Numbered from the stretch's first letter, positions 1 to 6,496 are shown. The stretch is DNA of 19,563 bases from Burkholderiaceae bacterium (GCA_022701965.1 JAKONL010000406.1:1-19563); one strand, 5' to 3'. Made by a program: numbers and translations. The notes: a model not told the origin generated them from the letters alone.

Positions 1-276
1 GCGGATGCCCATCTTCACCTTGTGCTCGAAGTCGATGCCCTCGACCTGCTCCAGGAAGCCGTGCACGAAGTGCTGGCGCGACTGCTCGCCGTCGCCGATG
101 ACGTCGAGCCCGGCGTCCTCCTGCGCCTTGATCCACAGCAGCGTGGCATCGGCCTTGGCCCGCGCGAGCTCGTCGCCCTCGGCGCGCCACTGCGGCCAGA
201 GCTTGTTGGTTTCCGACAGCCAGGCCGGCTTGGGCAGGCTGCCCGCGATGGTGGAGGAGAAGAGGGTGCGGGTCAT
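1..276 (-). CDS. MetE-core (cobalamin-independent methionine synthase-like) protein, N-terminal part
   Basis: This is the N-terminal 92 codons of a gene whose 3' end lies beyond base 1. It reads MTRTLFSSTIAGSLPKPAWL at the start and later has GLDVIGDGEQSRQHF. That is the pattern of the C-terminal (catalytic) half of cobalamin-independent methionine synthase, found alone in short MetE-core proteins of about 340 residues. Family members transfer a methyl group to a thiol using a zinc site; the zinc ligands would lie beyond the window. The start ATG at 276 has AGGA six bases upstream. It is the last visible gene of the operon led by the Bug receptor at 2059, 48 bp after the RraA-family gene, so a catabolic demethylation role is as plausible as methionine synthesis. 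Family assignment is good; substrate is unknown. Confidence 0.8.
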   Translation of the reverse strand, partial: MTRTLFSSTIAGSLPKPAWLSETNKLWPQWRAEGDELARAKADATLLWIKAQEDAGLDVIGDGEQSRQHFVHGFLEQVEGIDFEHKVKMGIR

Positions 277-324
277 GGAATGTCCTGTGGAGGGGTGTCG
301 TCCGGCGCGTTCGAGTGCAGCGTC

Positions 325-1017
325 TCAGCGCAGCTTGTCGTAGCCCGGATTCTGCAGGTGGTGGTAGTGATGGCGGCGGCGCGCCTCGTCCATGCGCAGG
401 CCGGCGCGGATGCCGGCGCGGATGGCGTTCTCCTGCTCGGTGATCTCCTCCGCATAGCGCAGCACCTGTTCCTGCATCGCCTGCGGCACGACGACCACGC
501 CGTCGGCGTCGCCGCGCAGCAGGTCGCCCGGGTGCACGTTCACGCCGCCGATCTGCACCGCCACCTGCAGGCCGGCGAGCTGGATGCGGCCCTTGCCGGT
601 GCGCATCCAGTGGCCGCGGCTGAAGATGGGGTAGTTGAGTTCGCGGCACAGCGCGACGTCGCGGTTGATGCCGTCGATCACGGTGCCGGCCAGGCCGCGG
701 TGGTGCGCCATCTCGGTGAGGATGTTGCCCCAGGTGCCCATCGTGTCGCGGCCGCGGTTGTCGATGGCGATCACGCTGCCGGGCGGCACGTCGTCGATGA
801 AGTCGCCGACGAAGCCTTCCTCGTCGTGGCCCGCCGGCCGGTAGAGCACGGTGTAGGCATGCCCGGCCATCCGGAAGCCCGGGTCGCGCGGGGAGATCTC
901 GTAGCACTGGCCGGCGATGCCCGAGCGGTCGAGCGCGTCGCTCAGGGCGGCGCAGTCCAGGCGCAGGGCGCGGGCGACGAAGTCGGCGGCAGGGGTCGAT
1001 GCAGCGGTGTCGGTCAT
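325..1017 (-). CDS. RraA-family protein (4-hydroxy-4-methyl-2-oxoglutarate aldolase-like)
   Basis: This 230-residue cytosolic protein belongs to the RraA/HMG-aldolase family, which includes class II divalent-metal aldolases acting on 4-hydroxy-4-methyl-2-oxoglutarate and also the RNase E inhibitor RraA. The core GLAGTVIDGINRD carries the Arg119-Asp120 pair that binds substrate and metal in the aldolases, and DADGVVVVP (about 170-178) is the usual C-terminal family motif. In the D-x20-R-D motif described for the aldolases (from memory) the first position falls on Asn98, so activity may differ. The tail is rich in Arg and His. It lies 70 bp after the tctC-type gene and 48 bp before the MetE-core gene, so it is probably an operon enzyme for the compound carried by the receptor. 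It is unlikely to be the RNase E regulator given this context. Confidence 0.85.
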   Translation of the reverse strand: MTDTAASTPAADFVARALRLDCAALSDALDRSGIAGQCYEISPRDPGFRMAGHAYTVLYRPAGHDEEGFVGDFIDDVPPGSVIAIDNRGRDTMGTWGNILTEMAHHRGLAGTVIDGINRDVALCRELNYPIFSRGHWMRTGKGRIQLAGLQVAVQIGGVNVHPGDLLRGDADGVVVVPQAMQEQVLRYAEEITEQENAIRAGIRAGLRMDEARRRHHYHHLQNPGYDKLR

Positions 1018-1063
1018 GGTGATGGGCGTCGAAGGAGAGGGAGGGGAGGAAGTCGGGACGGAA

Positions 1064-1087
1064 GGCGAGGCGAGGCGAGGCGAGGCG
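1064..1087. repeat. GGCGA pentamer tandem repeat (4.8 copies)
   Basis: Four full GGCGA units plus GGCG run directly up to the stop codon of the tctC-type gene (stop at 1088-1090). The repeat sits at the end of a purine-rich stretch that begins near 1031, within the 70-bp spacer before the RraA-family gene. On the transcribed strand it reads as TCGCC units. Confidence 0.85.
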
Positions 1088-2059
1088 TCAGTCGGCCCTG
1101 ATGTTGGCTGTCCTGATGACCTTGGACCAGTACTGGATGTCCTTGCGCACCACGGCGTCGAGCTCGGCCGGCGGCATGTAGCGGATCTCCACGCCCGCGA
1201 CCTCGGCCGACTTGCGCACCTGCGGCGTCTCCAGCGCGAGCTTCGCGGCCTCGGTGAGCTTCGCGATCGCGGCGGGCGGCGTGCCCTTCGGCGCGAACAG
1301 CGCGACCCAGGCCTCGAGCTCGAAGCCCGGGAAGCCCGACTCGGCCGAGGTCGGCACGTCGGGCATCTGCGGCAGGCGCTGCCTGGCCGCCACCGCCAGC
1401 GCGCGCACCTTGCCGCCCTGGACGAAGCTCATCACCGAGGGTGGCGTGGCCACCGTCATCTGCACGTTGCCGGCGATCACGTCCTGCATCGCCGGGCCGG
1501 CGCCCTTGTAGGGCACGTGCACGATGTCGACGTGGTTGAGCTGCTTGAAGAGCTCCATGCCGACGTGCGGCACCGAGCCCGTGCCCGACGTGGCGTAGTT
1601 CAGCTTGCCCGGGTTGGCTTTGGCGTAGTCGACCAGTTCGCGCAGGTTCTTCACCGGCAGCGACGGATGCACGGCCACGACGTGCGGCGACACCACCAGC
1701 ATCCCGACCGGCACGAAGTCGCGCAGCGGATCCCAGGTGAGGTTCGAGTACATCGACGGATTGCCGACGTGGAACATCGAGTAGCCGACCAGGAGCGTGT
1801 AGCCGTCGGGTGCGGCGCGCGCGACGGCGCTGGCCGCGATGTTGCCGCCCGCGCCAGCGCGGTTGTCGACGATCACCGGTTGGCCGAGCGTCTGCCCCAT
1901 CGACGGCACCACCATGCGCGCGACGGTATCGAGGATGCCGCCCGGCGGCACCGGGACGACCATCGTGACCGGGCGGTCGGGATAGACGCGCTGCGCCGCG
2001 ACGGTCGTCGACAGCACGGCGAGGCCCAGCGCCAGTGCGGCGGAAAATCGGGATGGCAT
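1088..2059 (-). CDS. Bug/TctC-family tripartite tricarboxylate transporter receptor
   Basis: This 323-residue periplasmic solute-binding protein is of the Bug (TctC) family. A Sec signal peptide (about 1-22, cleavage near TVAA|Q) is followed by family hallmarks: YPDRPVTMVVPVPPGG, VIVDNRAGAGGNIAA, LNYATSGTGSVPHVG and VHVPYKGAGPAMQDVIAG. Full length is typical. The start at 2059 is supported by AAGGAG at 2068-2073. Family members capture small carboxylates or related compounds for TctA/TctB membrane partners. None is present in this window, so it is an orphan receptor, as is common in Burkholderiales. It heads a minus-strand operon with the RraA-family and MetE-core genes and is divergent from a GntR/FCD regulator that probably controls it. 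Ligand unknown. Confidence 0.93.
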   Translation of the reverse strand: MPSRFSAALALGLAVLSTTVAAQRVYPDRPVTMVVPVPPGGILDTVARMVVPSMGQTLGQPVIVDNRAGAGGNIAASAVARAAPDGYTLLVGYSMFHVGNPSMYSNLTWDPLRDFVPVGMLVVSPHVVAVHPSLPVKNLRELVDYAKANPGKLNYATSGTGSVPHVGMELFKQLNHVDIVHVPYKGAGPAMQDVIAGNVQMTVATPPSVMSFVQGGKVRALAVAARQRLPQMPDVPTSAESGFPGFELEAWVALFAPKGTPPAAIAKLTEAAKLALETPQVRKSAEVAGVEIRYMPPAELDAVVRKDIQYWSKVIRTANIRAD

Positions 2060-2078
2060 GGTGTCGTCTCCTTCGTAT

Positions 2079-2097
2079 GATCGGCTGCATGCCGATC
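2079..2097. repeat. Inverted repeat GATCGGC-5-GCCGATC in divergent promoter region
   Basis: A perfect 7-bp inverted repeat (arms 2079-2085 and 2091-2097, loop TGCAT) lies just upstream of the ribosome-binding site of the minus-strand tctC-type gene. It could form a hairpin in that transcript's leader or be a regulator site. It lies outside the predicted gntR promoter core. Confidence 0.6.
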
Positions 2098-2129
2098 TTG
2101 AATATCAGTCAGTTCAATTGATATATTAA
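2098..2129 (+). promoter_or_regulatory. Predicted gntR promoter with overlapping operator-like dyads
   Basis: A -35 element TTGAAT (2098-2103), an 18-bp spacer and a -10 element TATATT (2122-2127) form a good sigma-70 promoter facing the GntR gene. Transcription would start near 2134, leaving only about 10 bases before the ATG at 2144, and no Shine-Dalgarno is visible there. Two dyads overlap this promoter: ATATCA/TGATAT (2102-2107 and 2119-2124) and the near-palindrome TTGATATATTAA (2118-2129). The latter has the look of a GntR-family operator, suggesting autorepression and joint control of the divergent operon. The dyads are seen; binding is inferred. Confidence 0.55.
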
Positions 2130-2143
2130 ACGAGCCTATCGAT

Positions 2144-2842
2144 ATGCAAGTAGAGGAAACCACGACCGCCGATGCGACCAGCCAGCTCGAGCGCATCCGT
2201 TCCGCGCTGCTGCAGGCGATCGAGTCGGGCGAACTGCTGCCGGGCGACGCCGTCGACGAGAAGGCGCTGGCGACGCGCTTCGGCGTCTCGCGCACGCCGG
2301 TGCGCGAAGCGATGCTCACGCTGGCCGCGCTGAATCTGGTGCGCATCGTCCCGCGTTCGGGCATGCACGTGCACGCGCCGTCGGCGACGGAGCTCGTCAG
2401 CATGCTGGAGGCGCTGTCCGAATCCGAAGCGGCGGTGGCGCGCCTCTGCGCGCTGCGCATGGACCCCACGCAGCGCGAACACCTGCAGCGCCTGGCCGAC
2501 GCCACGCGGCAGGCCGCGGCCGAGGGCGACCGGCACGGCTACGAGACCGGGAACCGGCATTTCCACGACGCGCTCTACGAAGGCTGTGGCAATCCCGTGG
2601 TCGTCGAACAGGTGCGCCAGCTGCGGCTGCGGCTGGCGGCCTTCCGCCGCAAGGTGCGCGACCAGCCGGGTCGCCTGCAGTCCGCCGCGCTGGAGCACGA
2701 TGCCGTGGTGGCAGCCATCGTCGCCAACGATGCCGAACGCGCGTCGCAGGCGATGCGCGAACACATCGTCGCCAAGGGGCGTGCGTTCGCGGACATGCTG
2801 CTGATGGGGACGAGCATCCCGTCCGGTGCCAGGCGGAACTGA
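2144..2842 (+). CDS. GntR-family (FCD domain) transcriptional regulator
   Basis: This 232-residue regulator has an N-terminal winged helix (about 14-75) with the GntR signature RFGVSRTPVREAMLTLAALN, followed by an all-helical FCD ligand domain (about 84-214). Candidate metal-ligand histidines of the FCD pocket are His141 (NRHFHDAL), His185 (EHD) and His207 (MREHI). Such proteins bind acidic effectors and usually repress an adjacent catabolic operon. It is transcribed divergently from the receptor/RraA/MetE-core operon across 84 bp containing palindromes, which makes it the likely local regulator. The transcript may be nearly leaderless: the predicted promoter lies very close to the start and no ribosome-binding site is visible. 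Confidence 0.93.
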   Translation: MQVEETTTADATSQLERIRSALLQAIESGELLPGDAVDEKALATRFGVSRTPVREAMLTLAALNLVRIVPRSGMHVHAPSATELVSMLEALSESEAAVARLCALRMDPTQREHLQRLADATRQAAAEGDRHGYETGNRHFHDALYEGCGNPVVVEQVRQLRLRLAAFRRKVRDQPGRLQSAALEHDAVVAAIVANDAERASQAMREHIVAKGRAFADMLLMGTSIPSGARRN

Positions 2843-2850
2843 TCGCCCAA

Positions 2851-2880
2851 AAATCGGCACCGGCCACCGGTTTCTCTTAT
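2851..2880 (+). terminator. Weak candidate terminator after the GntR gene
   Basis: A short hairpin ACCGG-CCA-CCGGT (2859-2871) is followed by TTCTCTTATT. A longer alternative pairs AAATCGG (2851-2857) with CCGGTTT. The stem is short and the T-tract is interrupted, so this is tentative. Confidence 0.35.
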
Positions 2881-3173
2881 TCCTGCAGAGTCGACAGCGT
2901 CGTGATTCTTTGCGGCCCAAGGAATGCCGCGCAGTCATCGACATCGGTATTGCGGTCGATCCGCTCGATGCCATCTGCGGAATTGGCGACCCACTTCTTC
3001 CCTGGCAGCGCGAATCTCCTGACGATGGCCAGACTCTTCGATTCGAACGAGTGGGGCGGCAAAGTTCTGGATCGGCTTGTCATATCGCGTGCGGCATTGC
3101 GTTTGCGCCGCGTTCGGTCGGATTGCCGTGGCGCATTCGGTGGATGCTAGATCAATGGCGGAACGCCATGGAA

Positions 3174-3206
3174 TGCAAATGCACTGCATCGCCTAGTGCA
3201 TTTGCA
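3174..3206. promoter_or_regulatory. Long perfect dyad element, copy 1 (12-bp arms, 9-bp spacer)
   Basis: The left arm TGCAAATGCACT (3174-3185) and right arm AGTGCATTTGCA (3195-3206) are perfect reverse complements around the 9-bp spacer GCATCGCCT. A 33-bp symmetric site is far beyond chance for a given position and looks like an operator for a dimeric regulator. There is no T-tract, so it is not an intrinsic terminator. A second copy lies 147 bp downstream. Binding protein unknown; the LuxR-type protein encoded at 5006 is a candidate. Confidence 0.75.
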
Positions 3207-3322
3207 CCATGGGTTGCAGTTGCGGGCCCGGCATTTGCCTTCATCGTTGACACGTCAAATACCACTGACTTGATGATCAGCCTGAATCCTACAAAATTGG
3301 ATTTTGGCTTCGCGAACTGGTT

Positions 3323-3351
3323 CAAATGCACTACATGGCCTAGTGCATGAA
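3323..3351. promoter_or_regulatory. Long dyad element, copy 2 (degenerate right arm)
   Basis: The left ten bases CAAATGCACT (3323-3332) are identical to copy 1. The 9-bp spacer ACATGGCCT matches copy 1 at 7 of 9 positions, and AGTGCAT (3342-3348) completes a perfect 7-bp dyad. The outer three bases of the right arm have diverged. The copy ends 76 bp before the CsbD-like start codon. A separate small dyad GAAC-TG-GTTC (3314-3323) abuts its left edge. Confidence 0.7.
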
Positions 3352-3415
3352 CAGGCAGGACGACGACTTTGCAGCGCCTACGATCGCGGTGTCCGTTCAA
3401 TTCGAACCGGCCATC

Positions 3416-3420
3416 AGGAG
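3416..3420 (+). promoter_or_regulatory. Ribosome-binding site fixing the CsbD-like start
   Basis: AGGAG sits seven bases before the ATG at 3428. The same frame is open from an ATG at 3347, but that would add 27 residues unlike the family and would overlap dyad copy 2, so 3428 is preferred. Confidence 0.75.
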
Positions 3421-3427
3421 CAATGCA

Positions 3428-3619
3428 ATGAACAAGAATTCCGTCGAAGGAAATGTCAAGCAGGTCAAGGGCTCCGTCAAGGAGGCCCTCGGCAAGGTCA
3501 TCGGCAACGAGGGACTCGAGACCGAAGGCGCGACCGAGAAGGTCGAAGGAAAAGGCCAGGAAAATCTCGGCAAGGTCCAGAAAGCGGCAGCAGACGCGGC
3601 CAGGAAATCCGGGAATTGA
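3428..3619 (+). CDS. CsbD/YjbJ-family stress protein
   Basis: This 63-residue, highly charged, Lys/Glu/Gly-rich protein starts MNKNSVEGNVKQVKGSVKEA and contains a second repeat-like unit TEGATEKVEGKGQENLGKVQ, the typical make-up of CsbD-like proteins (Pfam CsbD; E. coli YjbJ). Family members are abundant, cytosolic, and induced by general stress or stationary phase; their molecular role is not established. Length is typical. It is the first gene of a plus-strand cluster that runs to the terminator at 7118, and it lies downstream of the paired dyad elements. It ends 81 bp before the next gene; that spacer contains two tandem TTCAACTCA units (3661-3678). Confidence 0.9.
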   Translation: MNKNSVEGNVKQVKGSVKEALGKVIGNEGLETEGATEKVEGKGQENLGKVQKAAADAARKSGN

Positions 3620-3660
3620 TTCTCTTGGTCGATCAAGCGATCGGTCGATCAGCCGTTCAA

Positions 3661-3678
3661 TTCAACTCATTCAACTCA
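3661..3678. repeat. Two tandem copies of TTCAACTCA
   Basis: Two exact 9-bp units lie head to tail in the spacer between the CsbD-like gene and the next small gene, flanked on both sides by further TTCAA words (3655-3659 and 3680-3684). They lie about 20 bases upstream of the AAGGA ribosome-binding site of the 3701 gene. No function can be assigned. Confidence 0.6.
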
Positions 3679-3700
3679 GTTCAATAAAAAAGGAATCATC

Positions 3701-3949
3701 ATGTTCGAGAAATCAGAGGGTGCCGCGCAGAACCTGGCCGGGCGTGTCCAGGAGGCATTCGGTGCGATCACCGGCGATACGAGTAGCCGGATCAAGGGCA
3801 GGGCGCGTCGCGTGGCCGGTGGTGCGCAGTACGGCTATGGCGAATTCCTTGATCAGATGCGTGAATCGGCGGCCCGCAATCCGGTCGCCACCGTCGCCGT
3901 GGCGGCAGGCGTGTGCTTCGTGCTCGGCGCGATCTGGGCCCGGCGCTGA
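3701..3949 (+). CDS. Small single-TM protein, CsbD-like start with ElaB/YqjD-like tail
   Basis: This 82-residue protein has an amphipathic, charged N-terminal part (MFEKSEGAAQNLAGRVQEAF, then RIKGRARRVAGGAQ) resembling a CsbD unit. It ends with a hydrophobic helix (about 61-79, VATVAVAAGVCFVLGAIWA) followed by a terminal Arg-Arg. A C-terminal anchor of this type, preceded by RNP, is seen in the ElaB/YqjD/DUF883 proteins, which sit in the inner membrane and in E. coli associate with ribosomes in stationary phase. That parallel is inference from layout only. AAGGA lies seven bases upstream of the ATG. It is 23 bp before the next membrane protein gene, probably in the same operon. Confidence 0.82.
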   Translation: MFEKSEGAAQNLAGRVQEAFGAITGDTSSRIKGRARRVAGGAQYGYGEFLDQMRESAARNPVATVAVAAGVCFVLGAIWARR

Positions 3950-3972
3950 GCCGGGATCGACGGAAAAAGATC

Positions 3973-4980
3973 ATGGCCACGTCCACCTCTTCCAATTCCC
4001 TCTTCGCAACGTCGCCCCTTCACAGCGGTTTCAACCGTGTGTCCTGGGGCGCGATATTCGCCGGCTTCTTCCTGGCGCTGGTGACCTACCTGTTCCTCGG
4101 CGTTCTCGGCACCGCCATCGGCGCCGGGTCGATCGATGCGGTCGGCGACCGTAATCCGCTGGCCGGTTTCGGCACCGGCGCCGGCATCTGGGTCGGCGTC
4201 TCGACGCTCCTGGCCCTGGCCGTCGGCGCGTTCATCGCCGGACACAGCGCGCCTTCGAAGGGTGCGCTGCACGGCGTCCTGTGCTGGGCCGTGACGACGC
4301 TGATCACCGTCTATGCGCTCTCCTCGCTCGCGGGCGGCGTGATCGGCACGGCGTCGCGCGTCGCCGGGACGGGCATCTCGCTGGCCGGCCAGAGCGTCGC
4401 GGCCGTCGCGCCGGGCATCGCATCGGGCGTCAAGGATCAGCTCAAGCAGAACGGCGTCGACTTCGACTTCGCGGACATCCGCACCCAGCTCGAGACGCTC
4501 CTGCGCCAGACCGGCAAGGCCGAACTCAGCCCCGAGGCGCTCAAGTCGCAGGCTGCCGGCGCCGTGCAGGACGGCAAGGCGACGGCCGGGCAGTCGGCCA
4601 AGGCCCCGCAGGCCTCCGGTGACGACCTCGGCGCGTTCATCGATCGCCTGCGCCAGAAGGCCCAACCGGGCCTGGACGCGGCCGACAAGGAAGCGCTCGT
4701 CAACATCATCATGGCCCGCACCGGCCAGAGCCGCACCGAGGCGCAGCAGACGGCCGACAACTTCCAGAAGAGCTTCGACCAGGCGATCGCGAAGTACGAA
4801 GAGCTGAAGACGCAAGCCGAGCAGAAGGCGCGCCAGGCCGCCGAGGTGGCTGCCAGCGGCGTGAGCAAGGCGGCCTGGGCCGGCGTCGGCGTCATGCTGC
4901 TGGGCCTGCTCGTGTCCGCGGCCGCCGGCTTCTTCGGTCGCCGCACGGCGCTGCGCTCCGAGCCGCTGATCGCGGCCTGA
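3973..4980 (+). CDS. Four-TM membrane protein with long charged loop, unknown function
   Basis: This 335-residue protein has hydrophobic segments at about 24-50, 68-90, 98-125 and 300-322. Between the third and fourth is a long hydrophilic, helix-prone region (about 150-298) rich in Ala, Gln, Lys and Glu, probably partly coiled coil (KSFDQAIAKYEELKTQAEQK). Proteins of this shape are often annotated loosely as PhnA-like or YrzE-like membrane proteins; no enzymatic motif is visible. The start at 3973 (MATSTSSNSL) is preferred over an in-frame ATG at 3913 that would overlap the preceding gene; only a weak GGAAAAAG precedes it. With intergenic gaps of 23 and 25 bp it is almost certainly cotranscribed with both neighbours, suggesting an envelope stress role. 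Confidence 0.8.
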   Translation: MATSTSSNSLFATSPLHSGFNRVSWGAIFAGFFLALVTYLFLGVLGTAIGAGSIDAVGDRNPLAGFGTGAGIWVGVSTLLALAVGAFIAGHSAPSKGALHGVLCWAVTTLITVYALSSLAGGVIGTASRVAGTGISLAGQSVAAVAPGIASGVKDQLKQNGVDFDFADIRTQLETLLRQTGKAELSPEALKSQAAGAVQDGKATAGQSAKAPQASGDDLGAFIDRLRQKAQPGLDAADKEALVNIIMARTGQSRTEAQQTADNFQKSFDQAIAKYEELKTQAEQKARQAAEVAASGVSKAAWAGVGVMLLGLLVSAAAGFFGRRTALRSEPLIAA

Positions 4981-5005
4981 CAGCGCGCGTCCGAGGTCGT
5001 CCTGC

Positions 5006-6496
5006 ATGAGCCACGCAGCACTGAGCGCGCAGACCAACCGGCGCCAGCTCCAGCAGATCATCGCCGGACTGACCGAGGGCGTGATCCTGGTGGAACCCGA
5101 CCAGACGATCGCCTGGGCGAACGAGGCGGCGCTGAAGATGCATGGGGTGACGGCGCAGGACGAACTCGGACACGACGTGACCGAATACCGCGACCGCTTC
5201 AAGCTGCGCTACCGGAACAACCACGCGCTCGAAAGCGGCCGCTATCCGATCGAGCGAGTGATCTCGGGAGAAAGCTTCACCGATGTCCTGGTCGAGGTCT
5301 TTTCCGCCGAAGATCCGTCGCTCAACTGGGTGCACCGGGTCCGGAGCCTCGTGCTGACCGACGACCGGGGCGACCCCGACCTGCTGGTGCTGATACTCCA
5401 CGACGCCAGCGAATGGGCCGATGCCGAACTGCGCTTCGAACGTACCTTCAACGCCAATCCGGCCCCGGCGATCATTTGCCGGTTGAGCGATCAGCGCTAC
5501 ATCAAGGTCAACCTCGGGTTTCTCGAGATGACGGGCTATGCGCGCGACGAGTTGATCGGGCAGACCGTCTACCAGTTCGACGTGTTCGAGGCGGCCGAAA
5601 AGCGCGACCTCGCGATCCAGCGACTCGGCGAAGGCACGACGATCCCGCAGATGGAAGCCAGTCTGCGGATGCCCGACGGCGGACACAAGCCCGTCGTGGT
5701 CGCGGGGCAGCCGATCGAGATCGGCGAAGAGGCATGCATGCTTTTCACTTTCATGGACCTCGAACCGCGCCGGAAGGCCGAAAGTTCATTGCGCCAGAGC
5801 GAGGAACGGTTCCAGAAGGCGTTCCGCATGCTGCCGGTGCCGAGTGCGGTGCTCGGCGCCGACGATCTGCTGGTTCTGGACACCAACGACGCCTTCCGCC
5901 GGGAAACGGGTTTCGCGTCGGAAGAGGTGGTCGGCCGGCCCGGCGAGAGCATCGGCCTGTGGCCCGAGGAGTTCTCGGCCGACGTCAGGCGGCTTGTCGC
6001 AGGCGACGGCGGCTTCCGCAATACCGACATGCGGATCACGCGCAAGAGCGGCGAAACGATCGAATGCCAGGTCTCGGCCGAAAAGGTGCCGATCAATGGC
6101 CAGGCCTGCATATTGCTGGCCTGGCTCGACATCACGGAGCGGAAACGGTCCGAACTGGAACTGGTCGACGCGATCGAGAAGGTGATGCGGGATTCGTCGT
6201 GGTTCAGCAGATCGCTCGTCGAGAAGCTCGCGAACGTCAGGCGCGACGCGAAATCGTCGGCCATCGTCGAATTCAACGATCTGACGAAACGCGAAAAGGA
6301 AGTTCTCGAAGCGCTTTGCCATGGCCATTCCGACAAAGAAATCGCCAAGCGGCTGAAGGTGGCGCTCGGCACCGTTCGCAACCATGTCGCCAAGATCTAC
6401 GCGAAGCTCGATGTCCACAATCGCAATGCAGCGCTGTTGTGGGCGAGGCGGCACGGCTATTTCAGCAATGGCGGCGATGACGAGAAATCCGTCTGA
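5006..6496 (+). CDS. Triple-PAS LuxR-type transcriptional regulator
   Basis: This 496-residue cytosolic protein has no membrane segments, kinase or receiver domain. Three PAS-type sensor modules can be drawn at about 14-133 (ILVEPDQTIAWANEAALKMHG), 143-255 (ICRLSDQRYIKVNLGFLEMT) and 266-378 (AVLGADDLLVLDTNDAFRRE, ending LAWLDITERKRSE). A helical linker follows, then a LuxR/GerE helix-turn-helix at about 424-484 (LTKREKEVLEALCHGHSDKE, TVRNHVAKIYAKLDVHNRNA). It therefore appears to be a one-component sensor in which a ligand, redox state or cofactor acts directly on DNA binding. No heme- or flavin-binding residues could be identified confidently. It lies mid-cluster, 25 bp after the membrane protein, and is a good candidate to bind the dyads near 3174 and 3323. 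Confidence 0.92.
   Translation: MSHAALSAQTNRRQLQQIIAGLTEGVILVEPDQTIAWANEAALKMHGVTAQDELGHDVTEYRDRFKLRYRNNHALESGRYPIERVISGESFTDVLVEVFSAEDPSLNWVHRVRSLVLTDDRGDPDLLVLILHDASEWADAELRFERTFNANPAPAIICRLSDQRYIKVNLGFLEMTGYARDELIGQTVYQFDVFEAAEKRDLAIQRLGEGTTIPQMEASLRMPDGGHKPVVVAGQPIEIGEEACMLFTFMDLEPRRKAESSLRQSEERFQKAFRMLPVPSAVLGADDLLVLDTNDAFRRETGFASEEVVGRPGESIGLWPEEFSADVRRLVAGDGGFRNTDMRITRKSGETIECQVSAEKVPINGQACILLAWLDITERKRSELELVDAIEKVMRDSSWFSRSLVEKLANVRRDAKSSAIVEFNDLTKREKEVLEALCHGHSDKEIAKRLKVALGTVRNHVAKIYAKLDVHNRNAALLWARRHGYFSNGGDDEKSV

Larger units (their letters stand above)
2881..3427. other. Long gene-poor region upstream of the CsbD-like gene
   Basis: About 550 bases hold no convincing gene. Open frames here (for example 2877-3083 minus and 2902-3150 plus) lack ribosome-binding sites and recognisable motifs. 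Base composition falls well below that of the flanking coding DNA in places: only 25 of 60 bases are G or C between 3241 and 3300. Visible structure includes the two long dyad elements listed separately, a 6-bp hairpin ATGGCG-GAA-CGCCAT (3155-3169), TGATCA at 3274-3279, and a weak promoter-like pair TTGATG (3270-3275) / CAAAAT (3292-3297) with 16-bp spacing. The region could be a large regulatory region, carry a small RNA, or be a decayed gene. Confidence 0.6.

Noticed and set aside
22..1101. Long plus-strand open frame opposite the MetE-core and RraA-family genes
   Set aside because: It is a high-GC antisense shadow: composition is dominated by Ala, Gly, Arg, Val and His with no family resemblance, while the minus strand encodes clear family motifs.
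2877..3150. Overlapping open frames on both strands (2877-3083 minus, 2902-3150 plus) in the gene-poor interval
   Set aside because: Neither has a ribosome-binding site, recognisable motif or coding-like third-position GC bias, so they are treated as chance frames or possible gene remnants.
3247..3275. TTGACA at 3247-3252 as a -35 promoter box
   Set aside because: No acceptable -10 hexamer is present 15-19 bases downstream, so it was not annotated as a promoter.
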